Positions 1-7,132 of a stretch of 17,428 nucleotides of DNA are shown here, piece after piece. Position numbers and translations under genes: made by a program. Numbering within the stretch: position 1 is the first letter of the stretch; each line of letters starts with the position of its first letter. The DNA is from Prevotella sp. UBA4268. Lineage in GTDB: Bacteria; Bacteroidota; Bacteroidia; Bacteroidales; Bacteroidaceae. The stretch spans positions 221 through 17,648 of the forward strand of contig DGWC01000016.1 in NCBI GenBank assembly GCA_002395135.1, in the 5' to 3' direction. Below the pieces are notes generated by a model, which saw only the letters and a list, made by a program, of their open reading frames with translations, did no database searches and was not told where the DNA came from.

Positions 1-2
1 TG

Positions 3-947
3 GAGTATTACCAAGACCAGCCTTATCTGGCCAAGCAGCAGTTTGGCGACGAACCCTTTGAACTGAAGAACATCCTGAAATACTGGGTACGCTCCAAGAA
101 CGAAGAGAACCACTTCATCCCCACCGACACCGTTTATGTAACGATTGACAAGGAAGCCGTGAAGAAGAGCGGAATGATGCTCGCCAGCGACACCATACCC
201 GACCAGATGGTTATCTCGCTGAAAGGAAAGCGCACCCTGTATAAGGGTGACCTGATGATGCTTGAGATGATCAGCCAGTGCAATTGGACACGTCCTATCT
301 ATGTCGCCGTCACCGTTGGACAGGAGAACTATATGAATCTGGGCGACAACTTCATACAGGAAGGTCTTGCAAACCGCATCACACCGTTCACCACCAAGAA
401 CAGCGGCAACAAGAATTTCGATACGGAGCGCGTCTATACAAACATGATGACACGATTCAAATACGGTGGCGTGGACAAGGAAGGCATCTATCTCGACGAA
501 ACCGTCATGCGCATGTGCTACACGCACCGCCGCTTGTTCGGCCAACTTGCATTGAACCTCATTTCAGAAGGCAAGAACGACAAGGCAAAGAAGGTGCTCG
601 AATATGCAGAGAAAGTGCTCCCCACCTATAACGTTCCAATGAACTATATGAGTGGTGGCGTGGACATTGCCAAGGCATATGCCACGCTGGGCATGAAAGA
701 CAAGGCTCGCAAGGCACTTACAGACATATTCGGCAATGCCCTCCAGTATATGACCTGGTATACATCGCTCGACAGTAATGTGATGAAAGGATATCAGCAA
801 GACTGCATGCTCAATGTCTATATTATGCAGAATTGCATCGAGGCCGCTGATGCTGTCGACAAGTCTTTCGGCGACGAAATGTACAAGAAGTTGCAGGCTG
901 TGGCGAATGTCTATCAGGACAAGGGCGGACAACTGATGAGAGAATAG
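3..947 (+). CDS. DUF2723 family membrane protein, C-terminal part (5' end outside window)
   Basis: The reading frame is open from the left edge, so this is only the C-terminal ~314 residues of a protein that in Bacteroidetes is usually about 1000 residues or more. I recognise the soluble tail of the DUF2723 family from the segments KNILKYWVRSKNEENHF, TDTVYVTIDKEAV, MVISLKGKRTLYKGD and NWTRPIYVAVTVG. Members carry an N-terminal multi-membrane-spanning glycosyltransferase-like region (not in this window), so the protein should sit in the inner membrane; its substrate is not known to me. The last ~150 residues are helical and TPR-like (EGKNDKAKKVLEYAEKVLP, ATLGMKDKARKALTDIF). The first ATG in frame, at 159, is internal, because conserved family sequence continues upstream of it. 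A polysaccharide deacetylase and queG follow. Family call confident, biochemical role unknown. Confidence 0.85.
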   Translation, partial: EYYQDQPYLAKQQFGDEPFELKNILKYWVRSKNEENHFIPTDTVYVTIDKEAVKKSGMMLASDTIPDQMVISLKGKRTLYKGDLMMLEMISQCNWTRPIYVAVTVGQENYMNLGDNFIQEGLANRITPFTTKNSGNKNFDTERVYTNMMTRFKYGGVDKEGIYLDETVMRMCYTHRRLFGQLALNLISEGKNDKAKKVLEYAEKVLPTYNVPMNYMSGGVDIAKAYATLGMKDKARKALTDIFGNALQYMTWYTSLDSNVMKGYQQDCMLNVYIMQNCIEAADAVDKSFGDEMYKKLQAVANVYQDKGGQLMRE

Positions 948-950
948 CAT

Positions 951-976
951 CTGCCGACAGCAGGAAACTGCTGCAG
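951..976 (+). other. Small hairpin with GAAA loop in the DUF2723/deacetylase gap
   Basis: CAGCAG (958-963) and CTGCTG (968-973) pair perfectly around a GAAA tetraloop of the GNRA type, and CTG at 951-953 can add three pairs with CAG at 974-976 across a four-base bulge. It starts four bases after the DUF2723 stop codon. No T-run follows, so it is more likely a 3'-end or processing structure than a canonical intrinsic terminator. Confidence 0.4.
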
Positions 977-1044
977 ACAAGTGTTTAGCAAAGTGAACAA
1001 TACAGATTAAATCAACAACCGCATTGAGAATCACTCGCTTTCAG

Positions 1045-1653
1045 ATGATTGAGCGCCCTGCCAGATACATCAGGCAGTTCTATCCACACGCCACTTGGAG
1101 GATGGATCCCGACGAACATGCAGTTTATCTGACCTTCGACGACGGTCCTATCCCCGAGTCAACACCCTTCATACTGAAGACGCTGGCCGACTTTAATGCC
1201 AAGGCAACCTTCTTTATGGTGGGCGACAATGTGAAGAAATACCCGCAGTTGTATCAGCAGATTGTTGATGCAGGTCATCAGGTGGGCAATCATACAATGA
1301 ATCATCTGGGCAGTTTCAAGCACTGGACGACAACGTATATCATCAATACCTTTCAGGCCAACGAACTGATTCACGCCCATTTGTTCCGCCCGCCGCACGG
1401 ATGGATGCGCCACAGTGTATACTACTGGATCAAAAAATACTTCAGGGTTGTGATGTGGGACGTGCTCACACGCGACTATTCCAAATGGATGACACCCGAA
1501 GACGTGGTGAACAATGTGAAGACACTCACCCGAAACGGATCCATCATCACGTTCCACGACTCACTGAAGAGCATTGACAAACTATACACGGCACTGCCGG
1601 AATCACTGCAATGGCTCAAAGACCAGGGATATGAGTTCAAGGTGTTCCCGTGA
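1045..1653 (+). CDS. Polysaccharide deacetylase family protein (NodB homology domain)
   Basis: A compact 202-residue carbohydrate esterase family 4-type protein that would remove N- or O-acetyl groups from a polysaccharide such as peptidoglycan or chitin-like chains. Numbering from the chosen start, all NodB motifs are present: TFDDGP at 30-35 (catalytic base and metal Asp), GNHTMNH at 81-87 with the two metal His, RPPHGW from 115, WDV from 138, and ITFHDS ending near 163 with the catalytic His. No signal peptide or transmembrane segment is visible, which is unusual for an enzyme acting on exported polymer but common in this short Bacteroidetes subgroup. I chose ATG 1045 because relatives begin near the M-I-E-x-P segment; an in-frame TTG at 1024 would add seven residues. 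It overlaps the start of queG by 23 bases. Substrate unknown. Confidence 0.9.
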   Translation: MIERPARYIRQFYPHATWRMDPDEHAVYLTFDDGPIPESTPFILKTLADFNAKATFFMVGDNVKKYPQLYQQIVDAGHQVGNHTMNHLGSFKHWTTTYIINTFQANELIHAHLFRPPHGWMRHSVYYWIKKYFRVVMWDVLTRDYSKWMTPEDVVNNVKTLTRNGSIITFHDSLKSIDKLYTALPESLQWLKDQGYEFKVFP

Positions 1654-2644
1654 TATCAAAGCCGAGGCATTGCGCCTCGGCTTTTCTGCATGTGGCATGA
1701 CTCGTGCCAAAGCCGTTGACGAGGCAACGGCTGAGAGTTTCCGTGAATGGCTGCGACAGGGTTGCCAGGCCGAGATGCGATACATGGAGAACTATCTTGA
1801 CAAACGGCTCGACCCGCGGCTGCTCATGAATGGACTGAAGACCATTGTCTGTGTGGCACTGAACTACGCCCCTTCGCAGCACCTGCCTGATGGGGAATAC
1901 CAGTTGGCAGCCTATGCCCTGGGGCAAGACTACCATGACATCGTTAAGCAAAAACTGAACCAATTGGCAACATTCATTCTCTCTTCCAGCAATGAAAAAG
2001 GCGGCGAAAACACAACAAACTATCGTGTCTTCGCCGACAGTGCCCCCGTCTTGGAAAGGTATTGGGCTGCACAGGCCGGCTTGGGATGGATTGGACGCCA
2101 TCACCAACTCATTATTCCCCCTTCAATACACCACCAGGAACCAGATGGTTCAGCCGGAAGCATGTTCTTCCTTGGTGAATTGTTCCTCGACGTTGAACTG
2201 GACGAATACGACTCGCCAATGGAAAACCGATGTGGGAAATGCAGGAAATGCGTGGAAGCCTGCCCCACCAAGGCACTGGATGACAGTGAGCATGAAAACT
2301 TCATGGCACCTTTCGTTTCCGCCAGATGCCTCTCTTATCAAACCATTGAGCACCGCGGCGACATCCCCCACTCTATTGCCGAGAAGATGGGAGATACCAT
2401 TTACGGCTGCGACAGATGTCAGCAGGCATGCCCATGGAACCGTTTTTCATCACCAACCCGTGAGCCGCTCTTGCAGCCAAAGACAGAATTGCTGGAAATG
2501 ACACGCGAGAAATGGCAGCAACTGTCAGAGGATGACTACCGGAAACTATTCAAGGGAAGTGCTGTGAAACGGGCTAAATACTGTGGATTGATGAGGAACA
2601 TTCAGGCCGTTTCTAACATAGAAAATGACACTGACAAAGAATAA
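1631..2644 (+). CDS. queG: Epoxyqueuosine reductase QueG
   Basis: Catalyses the last step of queuosine synthesis, reducing epoxyqueuosine to queuosine at the wobble position of tRNAs for Tyr, His, Asn and Asp, using cobalamin and two [4Fe-4S] clusters in the cytoplasm. Seen here (337 residues from ATG 1631): N-terminal IKAEALRLGFSACG; the DSAPVLER segment at 136-143, carrying the conserved Asp; AGLGWIG at 149-155; cluster cysteines C201, C204, C207, C211 (CxxCxxCxxxCP); then C260, C263, C267 (CDRCQQACPWN); and CLSYQTIEHRG from C233. The frame is open back to an ATG at 1574, but 1631 fits the family N-terminus and leaves a 23-base overlap with the deacetylase, suggesting translational coupling. 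Length is normal for the shorter QueG form lacking C-terminal HEAT repeats. A strong hairpin spans codons 10-18. Confidence 0.94.
   Translation: MSSRCSRDIKAEALRLGFSACGMTRAKAVDEATAESFREWLRQGCQAEMRYMENYLDKRLDPRLLMNGLKTIVCVALNYAPSQHLPDGEYQLAAYALGQDYHDIVKQKLNQLATFILSSSNEKGGENTTNYRVFADSAPVLERYWAAQAGLGWIGRHHQLIIPPSIHHQEPDGSAGSMFFLGELFLDVELDEYDSPMENRCGKCRKCVEACPTKALDDSEHENFMAPFVSARCLSYQTIEHRGDIPHSIAEKMGDTIYGCDRCQQACPWNRFSSPTREPLLQPKTELLEMTREKWQQLSEDDYRKLFKGSAVKRAKYCGLMRNIQAVSNIENDTDKE
1658..1685 (+). terminator. Terminator-like hairpin inside the first codons of queG
   Basis: AAAGCCGAGGC (1658-1668) and GCCTCGGCTTT (1674-1684) form a perfect 11-bp stem around the five-base loop ATTGC, followed by only one further T (1685) before C. 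It begins four bases after the deacetylase stop codon (1651-1653), exactly where an intrinsic terminator would lie, yet it is inside queG and encodes conserved residues. The T-run is short, so termination may be partial or absent. The structure itself is certain; its function is inferred. Confidence 0.55.
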
Positions 2645-2663
2645 GAAGACAAATGTGTATTTT

Positions 2664-2680
2664 TTTCGCGAAACCTTTCG
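2664..2680 (+). promoter_or_regulatory. Candidate operator of the sugar-acid operon
   Basis: TTTCGCGAAA (2664-2673) is a perfect 10-bp palindrome, and its right half forms a second dyad with the following bases (CGAAA CC TTTCG, 2669-2680). The block therefore has the form TTTCG-CGAAA-CC-TTTCG and lies on and just upstream of the -33 region of the operon promoter, a position suited to a repressor or activator. No DNA-binding regulator is encoded next to the operon, so a regulator elsewhere is implied. Confidence 0.45.
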
Positions 2681-2708
2681 ATGTTTTGTGATTTATTTCG
2701 TAATTTTG
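2676..2708 (+). promoter_or_regulatory. Bacteroidetes-type promoter of the sugar-acid operon
   Basis: TAATTTTG at 2701-2708 matches the Bacteroidetes -7 consensus TAnnTTTG exactly. A TTTCG at 2676-2680, 20 bases upstream, is an imperfect -33 element (consensus TTTG or TTG). The box lies 34 bases before the ATG of the RraA-like gene and follows the queG stop, so it should start transcription of the 2743-8784 gene run. Confidence 0.7.
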
Positions 2709-2742
2709 CATCTGAATCAAACAAACAAAATCTACTGAAAGA

Positions 2743-3435
2743 ATGAAACTCTGGAAAAACGACAAAGAACTATTTGACATCGCACGGAAGGAACTTTTCA
2801 CGGCTCTCGTTGGCGATGTCCTCGACAAAATGGGTTATCTGCATCAGTTTCTCTCACCATCTATCAAGCCGTTAAGAAGCGACATGGTAACCATCGGGCG
2901 CGCCATGCCCGTGCTCGAAGCAGATGTGTTCATGGAAAAAGCCATAGGAACACAGAACCCGCTGATGGAAAAGCCCTTCGGAATCATGTTTGAAGCACTC
3001 GACAGTCTGCAGCCTGACGAAGTATATATATGCTCCGGCTCATCTCCCCGCTATGCACTGTGGGGCGGTCTGATGAGTACGCGTGCCACGAAACTGGGGG
3101 CTGCAGGAGCGGTTGTTGACGGATTCTCACGCGACACCCCGGAAATTCTCAAACTGGGATTCCCAACGTTCTCCATGGGAACCTATGCCCAAGACCAGGG
3201 ACCGCGCGGAAAAGTGATTGACTACCGCGTTCCCATCGAGTTCAATGGCATTCGTGTGAACCCTGGCGACATTGTCTTCGGCGACCTCGATGGCGTGATT
3301 ATCGTGCCGAAAGAGGCAGTCAACGATGCTTTCGAAGCAGCCATAGAAAAAGCACGCGGCGAGAAACTGGTGAAGAAAGCACTGGAGGAAGGTATGAGCA
3401 CCGTGGAAGCATTTGCCAAATTTGGCATTATGTAA
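2743..3435 (+). CDS. RraA / HMG-aldolase family protein, likely keto-acid aldolase
   Basis: A 230-residue member of the RraA-like superfamily, which includes RNase E inhibitor RraA and class II 4-hydroxy-4-methyl-2-oxoglutarate/oxaloacetate aldolases acting on 2-keto acids. Visible hallmarks: GDVLDKMG at 24-31; WGGLMSTRATKLGAAGAVVDG at 107-127 read across the G-rich turn; R130-D131 followed by E134, the substrate and metal motif; then a C-terminal GDIVFGDLDGVIIVP segment at 175-189. Counting from G109 there are 20 residues to R130, giving G-X20-R-D-X2-E, the pattern I associate with RraA-type members, whereas proven HMG aldolases carry an acidic residue in place of that Gly. As first gene of a sugar-acid operon it is best explained as an aldolase cleaving a 2-keto-3-deoxy or diketo acid to pyruvate plus an aldehyde. 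That role is inference; the family is certain. Confidence 0.85.
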   Translation: MKLWKNDKELFDIARKELFTALVGDVLDKMGYLHQFLSPSIKPLRSDMVTIGRAMPVLEADVFMEKAIGTQNPLMEKPFGIMFEALDSLQPDEVYICSGSSPRYALWGGLMSTRATKLGAAGAVVDGFSRDTPEILKLGFPTFSMGTYAQDQGPRGKVIDYRVPIEFNGIRVNPGDIVFGDLDGVIIVPKEAVNDAFEAAIEKARGEKLVKKALEEGMSTVEAFAKFGIM

Positions 3436-3444
3436 AAAATCAGG

Positions 3445-3498
3445 ACACACCTCTCCACCTTATTATATATAGGAGCACAGAAGCGAAGGTGTGTGCTC
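3445..3498 (+). repeat. Overlapping inverted repeats in the RraA-SDR intergenic leader
   Basis: ACACACCT (3445-3452) pairs with AGGTGTGT (3487-3494), while GAGCACA (3473-3479) pairs with TGTGCTC (3492-3498). The two stems share bases 3492-3494 and so exclude each other. They lie in the 130-base gap before the SDR gene, where I find no TAnnTTTG promoter. The repeats are exact; a switching or mRNA-processing role is speculation. Confidence 0.4.
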
Positions 3499-3565
3499 GT
3501 CGCTAAACAAAGAACAGATTTATTAGCAACAATTATAGCATACAGAAAAGAAACAAGACAGATAT

Positions 3566-4309
3566 ATGAAAGCATTTAGAATAGACGGAAAGAAGGCTGT
3601 TATCACCGGAGGTGGTAGCGGCTTGGGATTTGGCATTGCCAAAATATTCGTAGAGGCAGGAGCCAATGTGGTCATCATCGGCAGAAACGAAGAAAAACTC
3701 AAGGCTGCACAGCAGCAGTTGGGCGACCAATGCACATATAAGGCATTCGATGTGACGCAACTCGACAAGATTCCGGCATTGGTAGAGGAAATCGGAACTG
3801 TTGACATACTGGTGAACTGCGCAGGTGTGCACCTCAAGAAATGGGCCTGGGAAGTTTCCGACGAGGAGTTCCAGAATGTGCTGAATGTGCATGTAATGAG
3901 TGTTTTCGCGCTCTCGCGCGAGGTGGCCAAAGGAATGGCGGAGCGCGGAAGTGGCTCCATCATCCTCATCAGTTCGATGACTGCCATCATGGGCATGAAG
4001 CAGGTGGTGGCATACACCACTGCCAAGTCGGCCATTCTCGGTTTGCAGCGTGCCTTGGTTGCCGATTTGTCGGTGAAAGGAGTACGTGTAAACACCATTG
4101 CCCCCGGATGGATTGACACGCCCATGCTGCACAAGGCCATCGACAACGATGCGCCACGCAAGGCCAAGATACTCGACCGCATCCCTACCCGCTCGTTTGG
4201 CGATCCTGACGACATCGGTTATGCCGCCCTCTATCTGGCATCGTCTGCCGGAAAATATGTCAACGGTGTGTTCCTGCCAGTGGATGCCGGTGCTGCCGAG
4301 GCCTTTTAA
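3566..4309 (+). CDS. SDR family oxidoreductase (sugar-acid dehydrogenase type)
   Basis: A classical short-chain dehydrogenase of 247 residues. Seen: nucleotide-binding TGGGSGLG at 14-21, NCAG at 84-87 (variant of NNAG), Asn 107, catalytic Ser 137, Tyr 150 and Lys 154 (Y-T-T-A-K), and the APGWIDTPM segment at 179-187. Overall it resembles gluconate 5-dehydrogenase, 2-deoxy-D-gluconate 3-dehydrogenase and 2-keto-3-deoxy-L-fuconate dehydrogenase relatives; these oxidise or reduce a hydroxyl or keto group of aldonic and ketoaldonic acids with NAD(P). The basic residue after the second beta strand (GRNEEK, Arg 40) would suit NADP, but this is a weak indicator. It sits between the putative aldolase and the permease, consistent with oxidising the dehydratase product before cleavage. 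Substrate and cofactor are not readable. Confidence 0.88.
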   Translation: MKAFRIDGKKAVITGGGSGLGFGIAKIFVEAGANVVIIGRNEEKLKAAQQQLGDQCTYKAFDVTQLDKIPALVEEIGTVDILVNCAGVHLKKWAWEVSDEEFQNVLNVHVMSVFALSREVAKGMAERGSGSIILISSMTAIMGMKQVVAYTTAKSAILGLQRALVADLSVKGVRVNTIAPGWIDTPMLHKAIDNDAPRKAKILDRIPTRSFGDPDDIGYAALYLASSAGKYVNGVFLPVDAGAAEAF

Positions 4310-4355
4310 TTGCTTAGAGGCCGCGTAATTCGTCACACCAAAACTCATAAAACCT

Positions 4356-5624
4356 ATGGAAAAGAAAACCAACGTGAGATGGATCGTGGTAGGCCTGCTG
4401 TTCTTCGCCACCACCATCAACTATATCGACAGGCAGGTAATTGGTCTGCTGAAGCCATATATTCAGGACGACCTGCACTGGAGTGAAACCGATTATGGCT
4501 ATATCGTCACCGCTTTCCAGATAGCCTATGCCATCGGTATGCTGGCATGCGGACGGCTTCTGGATAAAGTGGGCAGCAAACTGGGCTACTCCATCGCCAT
4601 CATCGTATGGAGTCTGGGAGCGGTGCTCCACGCTGCCGTGAGGAGTGTGATGGGGTTTGGCGTGGCAAGAGCAGTGCTCGGACTTGGCGAGGCCGGCAAC
4701 TTTCCTGCAGCGGTAAAGACCATTGCCGAATGGTTTCCCAAGAAAGACCGCGCCTATGCCACTGGTTTGTTCAATTCCGGATCCACCATCGGTGCCATCA
4801 TTGCACCCATCATCGTGGTGGGCATCACGCTCCAATGGGGCTGGCGCTGGGCATTCATCATCACGGGTTTGCTGGGTTTCATCTGGGTAATAGCATGGTG
4901 GCTCGTCTATAAGTCGCCTCACGAGAACGCAAAAGTGAATGCTGCCGAACTGGCCTATATTCAGTCTGACGAGGAAAAGGAAGACGAGGAGGCAGAGCAG
5001 GCACAGGGAAACAAGGTGACATGGAAGCGCCTTTTCCAGTTCAAACAGACCTATGCCATCGTGTTTTCGCGCTTTGTCACCGACTGGGTGTGGTGGTTCT
5101 TCCTCTTCTGGACACCCGATTTCCTGAACAAAACGCACGGAGTTGACCTCAAGGCCACCGTTTTGCCGCTCATCATCATCTATTTTATGTCGAGCATCGG
5201 CGGTATCTATGGCGGAGCCGTGTCTTCACGCTTCATCAAAGCAGGCAAGAGCATCGACTTCGCCCGCAAAACCACCATCCTGATCTTCGCTTTGCTGGTG
5301 CTGCCGCTCAATGCAGTGCCTTACATACATAACATCTGGATTGTCGTGCTCATCATCGGCCTAGCCACCTCTACCCATCAGGCATGGGCCTCCAACATCT
5401 TCACGATTGTATCAGATGTCTACCCCAAACACGTGGTTGCCTCAATGACGGGCATCAGCAGTGTGGGCGGTGCCATCGGAGGAGCATTGGCATCCTCTTT
5501 CGTAGGGTTTATCCTTGAATGGACAGGCAGTTATGCCACTATCTTCATGATTGCCAGTTGCATGTATCTGCTCGCCTGGCTCACCTTGAAGTTGTTCGTC
5601 CCTGTGAAACAGATAAAAGTATAA
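4356..5624 (+). CDS. MFS permease, ExuT-like hexuronate/aldonate:H+ symporter
   Basis: A 422-residue inner-membrane transporter of the anion:cation symporter branch of the major facilitator superfamily. Helix 1 carries NYIDRQVIGLLKP at 22-34, the signature shared with E. coli ExuT and related hexuronate carriers. GRLLDKVGSKLGYS at 66-79 matches MFS motif A in the loop between helices 2 and 3, and GEAGNFPAAVKTIAEWFP at 111-128 is the conserved helix 4 segment. An acidic central loop (SDEEKEDEEAEQAQ, around 200-214) separates two six-helix halves. It starts 46 bases after the SDR gene and is 70 bases before the SAF-domain gene, in the same direction. It most likely brings a hexuronate or aldonate across the inner membrane by proton symport. 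Which acid is not determinable here. Confidence 0.9.
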   Translation: MEKKTNVRWIVVGLLFFATTINYIDRQVIGLLKPYIQDDLHWSETDYGYIVTAFQIAYAIGMLACGRLLDKVGSKLGYSIAIIVWSLGAVLHAAVRSVMGFGVARAVLGLGEAGNFPAAVKTIAEWFPKKDRAYATGLFNSGSTIGAIIAPIIVVGITLQWGWRWAFIITGLLGFIWVIAWWLVYKSPHENAKVNAAELAYIQSDEEKEDEEAEQAQGNKVTWKRLFQFKQTYAIVFSRFVTDWVWWFFLFWTPDFLNKTHGVDLKATVLPLIIIYFMSSIGGIYGGAVSSRFIKAGKSIDFARKTTILIFALLVLPLNAVPYIHNIWIVVLIIGLATSTHQAWASNIFTIVSDVYPKHVVASMTGISSVGGAIGGALASSFVGFILEWTGSYATIFMIASCMYLLAWLTLKLFVPVKQIKV

Positions 5625-5694
5625 CAAGGACACACTGTGGCGGCCGTTATATCCGCAGCAGGTTTCCACTATCTAAATACAGTATCAAACGACT

Positions 5695-5964
5695 ATGACA
5701 AAACCATTCATCCGGCTCAATCCCGCTGACAATGTGGTTGTAGCCCTGAAAGACATGAAGCGAGGCGACACCATTGAAGTGGACGGAACAGCAATCACAC
5801 TGCTCAACGACATCCTGTTCGAGCACAAAGTGGCTGTCTGCGACATCGCCGAGGGCGAGAATGTACTCAAATACGGACTTCCCATCGGTCACGCCACGCA
5901 TAAGATTGCCGCAGGAGAGCATGTTCATGAACATAACTTAACCTCAAACTATATCATCAAATGA
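5695..5964 (+). CDS. UxaA-type small subunit, SAF domain (altronate dehydratase N-terminal part)
   Basis: An 89-residue protein made only of the SAF domain that forms the N-terminus of altronate dehydratase UxaA and the small subunit of relatives such as sulfolactate sulfo-lyase SuyA. Recognised from VVVALKDMKRGDTI, FEHKVAVCDIAEGENV, and especially GLPIGHATHKIAAGEHVHEHNL near 63-84, whose His-rich stretch matches the UxaA family. It cannot be the whole enzyme: the iron-dependent catalytic domain is encoded separately at 7133-8305. ATG 5695 gives the full SAF fold. Its stop overlaps the ATG of the enolase-superfamily gene by four bases (ATGA at 5961-5964), so these two are almost certainly translated together. 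Split UxaA is known in the family; the intervening gene is the odd part. Confidence 0.85.
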   Translation: MTKPFIRLNPADNVVVALKDMKRGDTIEVDGTAITLLNDILFEHKVAVCDIAEGENVLKYGLPIGHATHKIAAGEHVHEHNLTSNYIIK

Positions 5965-7082
5965 TCATACAGAAGATTGAAACATGGTGGGTGCGCCGCA
6001 ACAAGTGCCTCTTCGACGACAAGCGCAAAGGTAAAAGTGCAATGGACTGGGACGTGCTGGTGCTGAAACTCACTACCGACAACGGCATAGAAGGCATTGC
6101 CACTGCATTGGCAGCACGCTCCGGCAACGTGACCGAAGCCTATATCATGGACAATATCGCACCTGTGGTATTGGGACGCTCACCCTACGACCGTGAGAAA
6201 ATATGGCACGAACTGTGGAACATCGACCGCCATCTCACCTTCTTCCCCGTATATCTGCCAGGACCGATTGACGTTGCCCTGTGGGACATCTGCGCCAAGG
6301 CCGCCGGTCTGCCGCTTTATCAGTATCTCGGAGCCTACCGCGAACAACTGCCAGTCTATGCCAGTGGACTCTTCCACCCCACTGAACAAGAATACATTGA
6401 CGAAGCGTTGTACTATAAATCGAAGGGTATCAAATGCTACAAAGTACATCCTTGCGGCCCGTGCGAGATGGACATGCAGATTCACCAGCATCTTCGCGAT
6501 GCCGTGGGCGACGACTTCCAACTGATGAGTGACCCCGTAGCAGAATACACACTCGACGAAGCCATCCGCGTAGGACGGCAGTTGGAACGCCTCAACTACG
6601 TATGGCTGGAGGAACCGTTCCGCGATTTTGAACTCTATAAGTACACACAACTCTGCGAAGCACTCGACCTTCCGATTGCCGCAACAGAGACTACGCGCGG
6701 CTGCCACTGGGGTGTTGCCCAGGTCATCAACCAGAAAGCAGCCGACATCGTGCGTGCCGACGTATCGTGGAAATGCGGTATCACGGGTACCCTGAAGATT
6801 GCCCACCTGGCAGAGAGTTTCGGAATGAACTGCGAAATCCACACCACCACCATGAACTACATGGACATTGTGAACCTGCACGTGTCGTGTGCCATCCGCA
6901 ACTGCAAGTGGTTTGAGTATTTCGTGCCGGAAGAAGACTTCCAGTTCCCCATGAAAGGCTGGTTGCCTATTGATGAAAACGGCATCATCACCGTGCCGAA
7001 ACAGCCTGGCGTAGGAGTGGAACTCGACTGGGACCTGATTGAAAACAACTGTGTTTCATACAAGAAACTGGAAAACAACTGA
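5961..7082 (+). CDS. Enolase-superfamily sugar-acid dehydratase (mandelate racemase group)
   Basis: A 373-residue two-domain enzyme: N-terminal capping domain (~1-125) and a TIM-barrel with the catalytic groups. Seen: K161-V-H163 at the end of the second barrel strand, Mg ligands D191 (SDPVAEY), E217 (WLEEPF) and E243 (AATETTRG), the D267/H294 dyad (RADVSW, EIHTTT) diagnostic of the mandelate racemase group, and E319 (WFEYF). Such enzymes remove a proton alpha to a carboxylate; acid-sugar dehydratases then lose the 3-OH to give 2-keto-3-deoxy acids. The K-x-H in place of the commoner K-x-K narrows the stereochemistry, but I cannot assign a substrate. Candidates are galactonate-, altronate- or fuconate-like acids, or a lactone cycloisomerase role. 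It lies between the two UxaA parts, coupled to the small subunit by ATGA. Confidence 0.88.
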   Translation: MIIQKIETWWVRRNKCLFDDKRKGKSAMDWDVLVLKLTTDNGIEGIATALAARSGNVTEAYIMDNIAPVVLGRSPYDREKIWHELWNIDRHLTFFPVYLPGPIDVALWDICAKAAGLPLYQYLGAYREQLPVYASGLFHPTEQEYIDEALYYKSKGIKCYKVHPCGPCEMDMQIHQHLRDAVGDDFQLMSDPVAEYTLDEAIRVGRQLERLNYVWLEEPFRDFELYKYTQLCEALDLPIAATETTRGCHWGVAQVINQKAADIVRADVSWKCGITGTLKIAHLAESFGMNCEIHTTTMNYMDIVNLHVSCAIRNCKWFEYFVPEEDFQFPMKGWLPIDENGIITVPKQPGVGVELDWDLIENNCVSYKKLENN

Positions 7083-7132
7083 AACGGCATAGCACCGCGA
7101 CTCACGTTTTCCTGCATAAAAAGACAGACAAC

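Noticed and set aside
1574..1630. Upstream extension of queG to ATG 1574
   Set aside because: It would overlap the deacetylase by 80 bases and adds a Thr/Arg/His-rich tail unlike QueG N-termini. ATG 1631 fits the family.
3523..4420. Long minus-strand ORFs (230 and 295 codons) opposite the SDR gene
   Set aside because: They lie antisense to a gene with all SDR motifs, and their translations are rich in His, Cys and Ser without any domain. They are shadows of codon bias on the coding strand.
4314..5138. 274-codon minus-strand ORF opposite the permease gene
   Set aside because: Antisense to clear ExuT-like sequence, with a His/Gln/Cys-rich product lacking any recognised motif.
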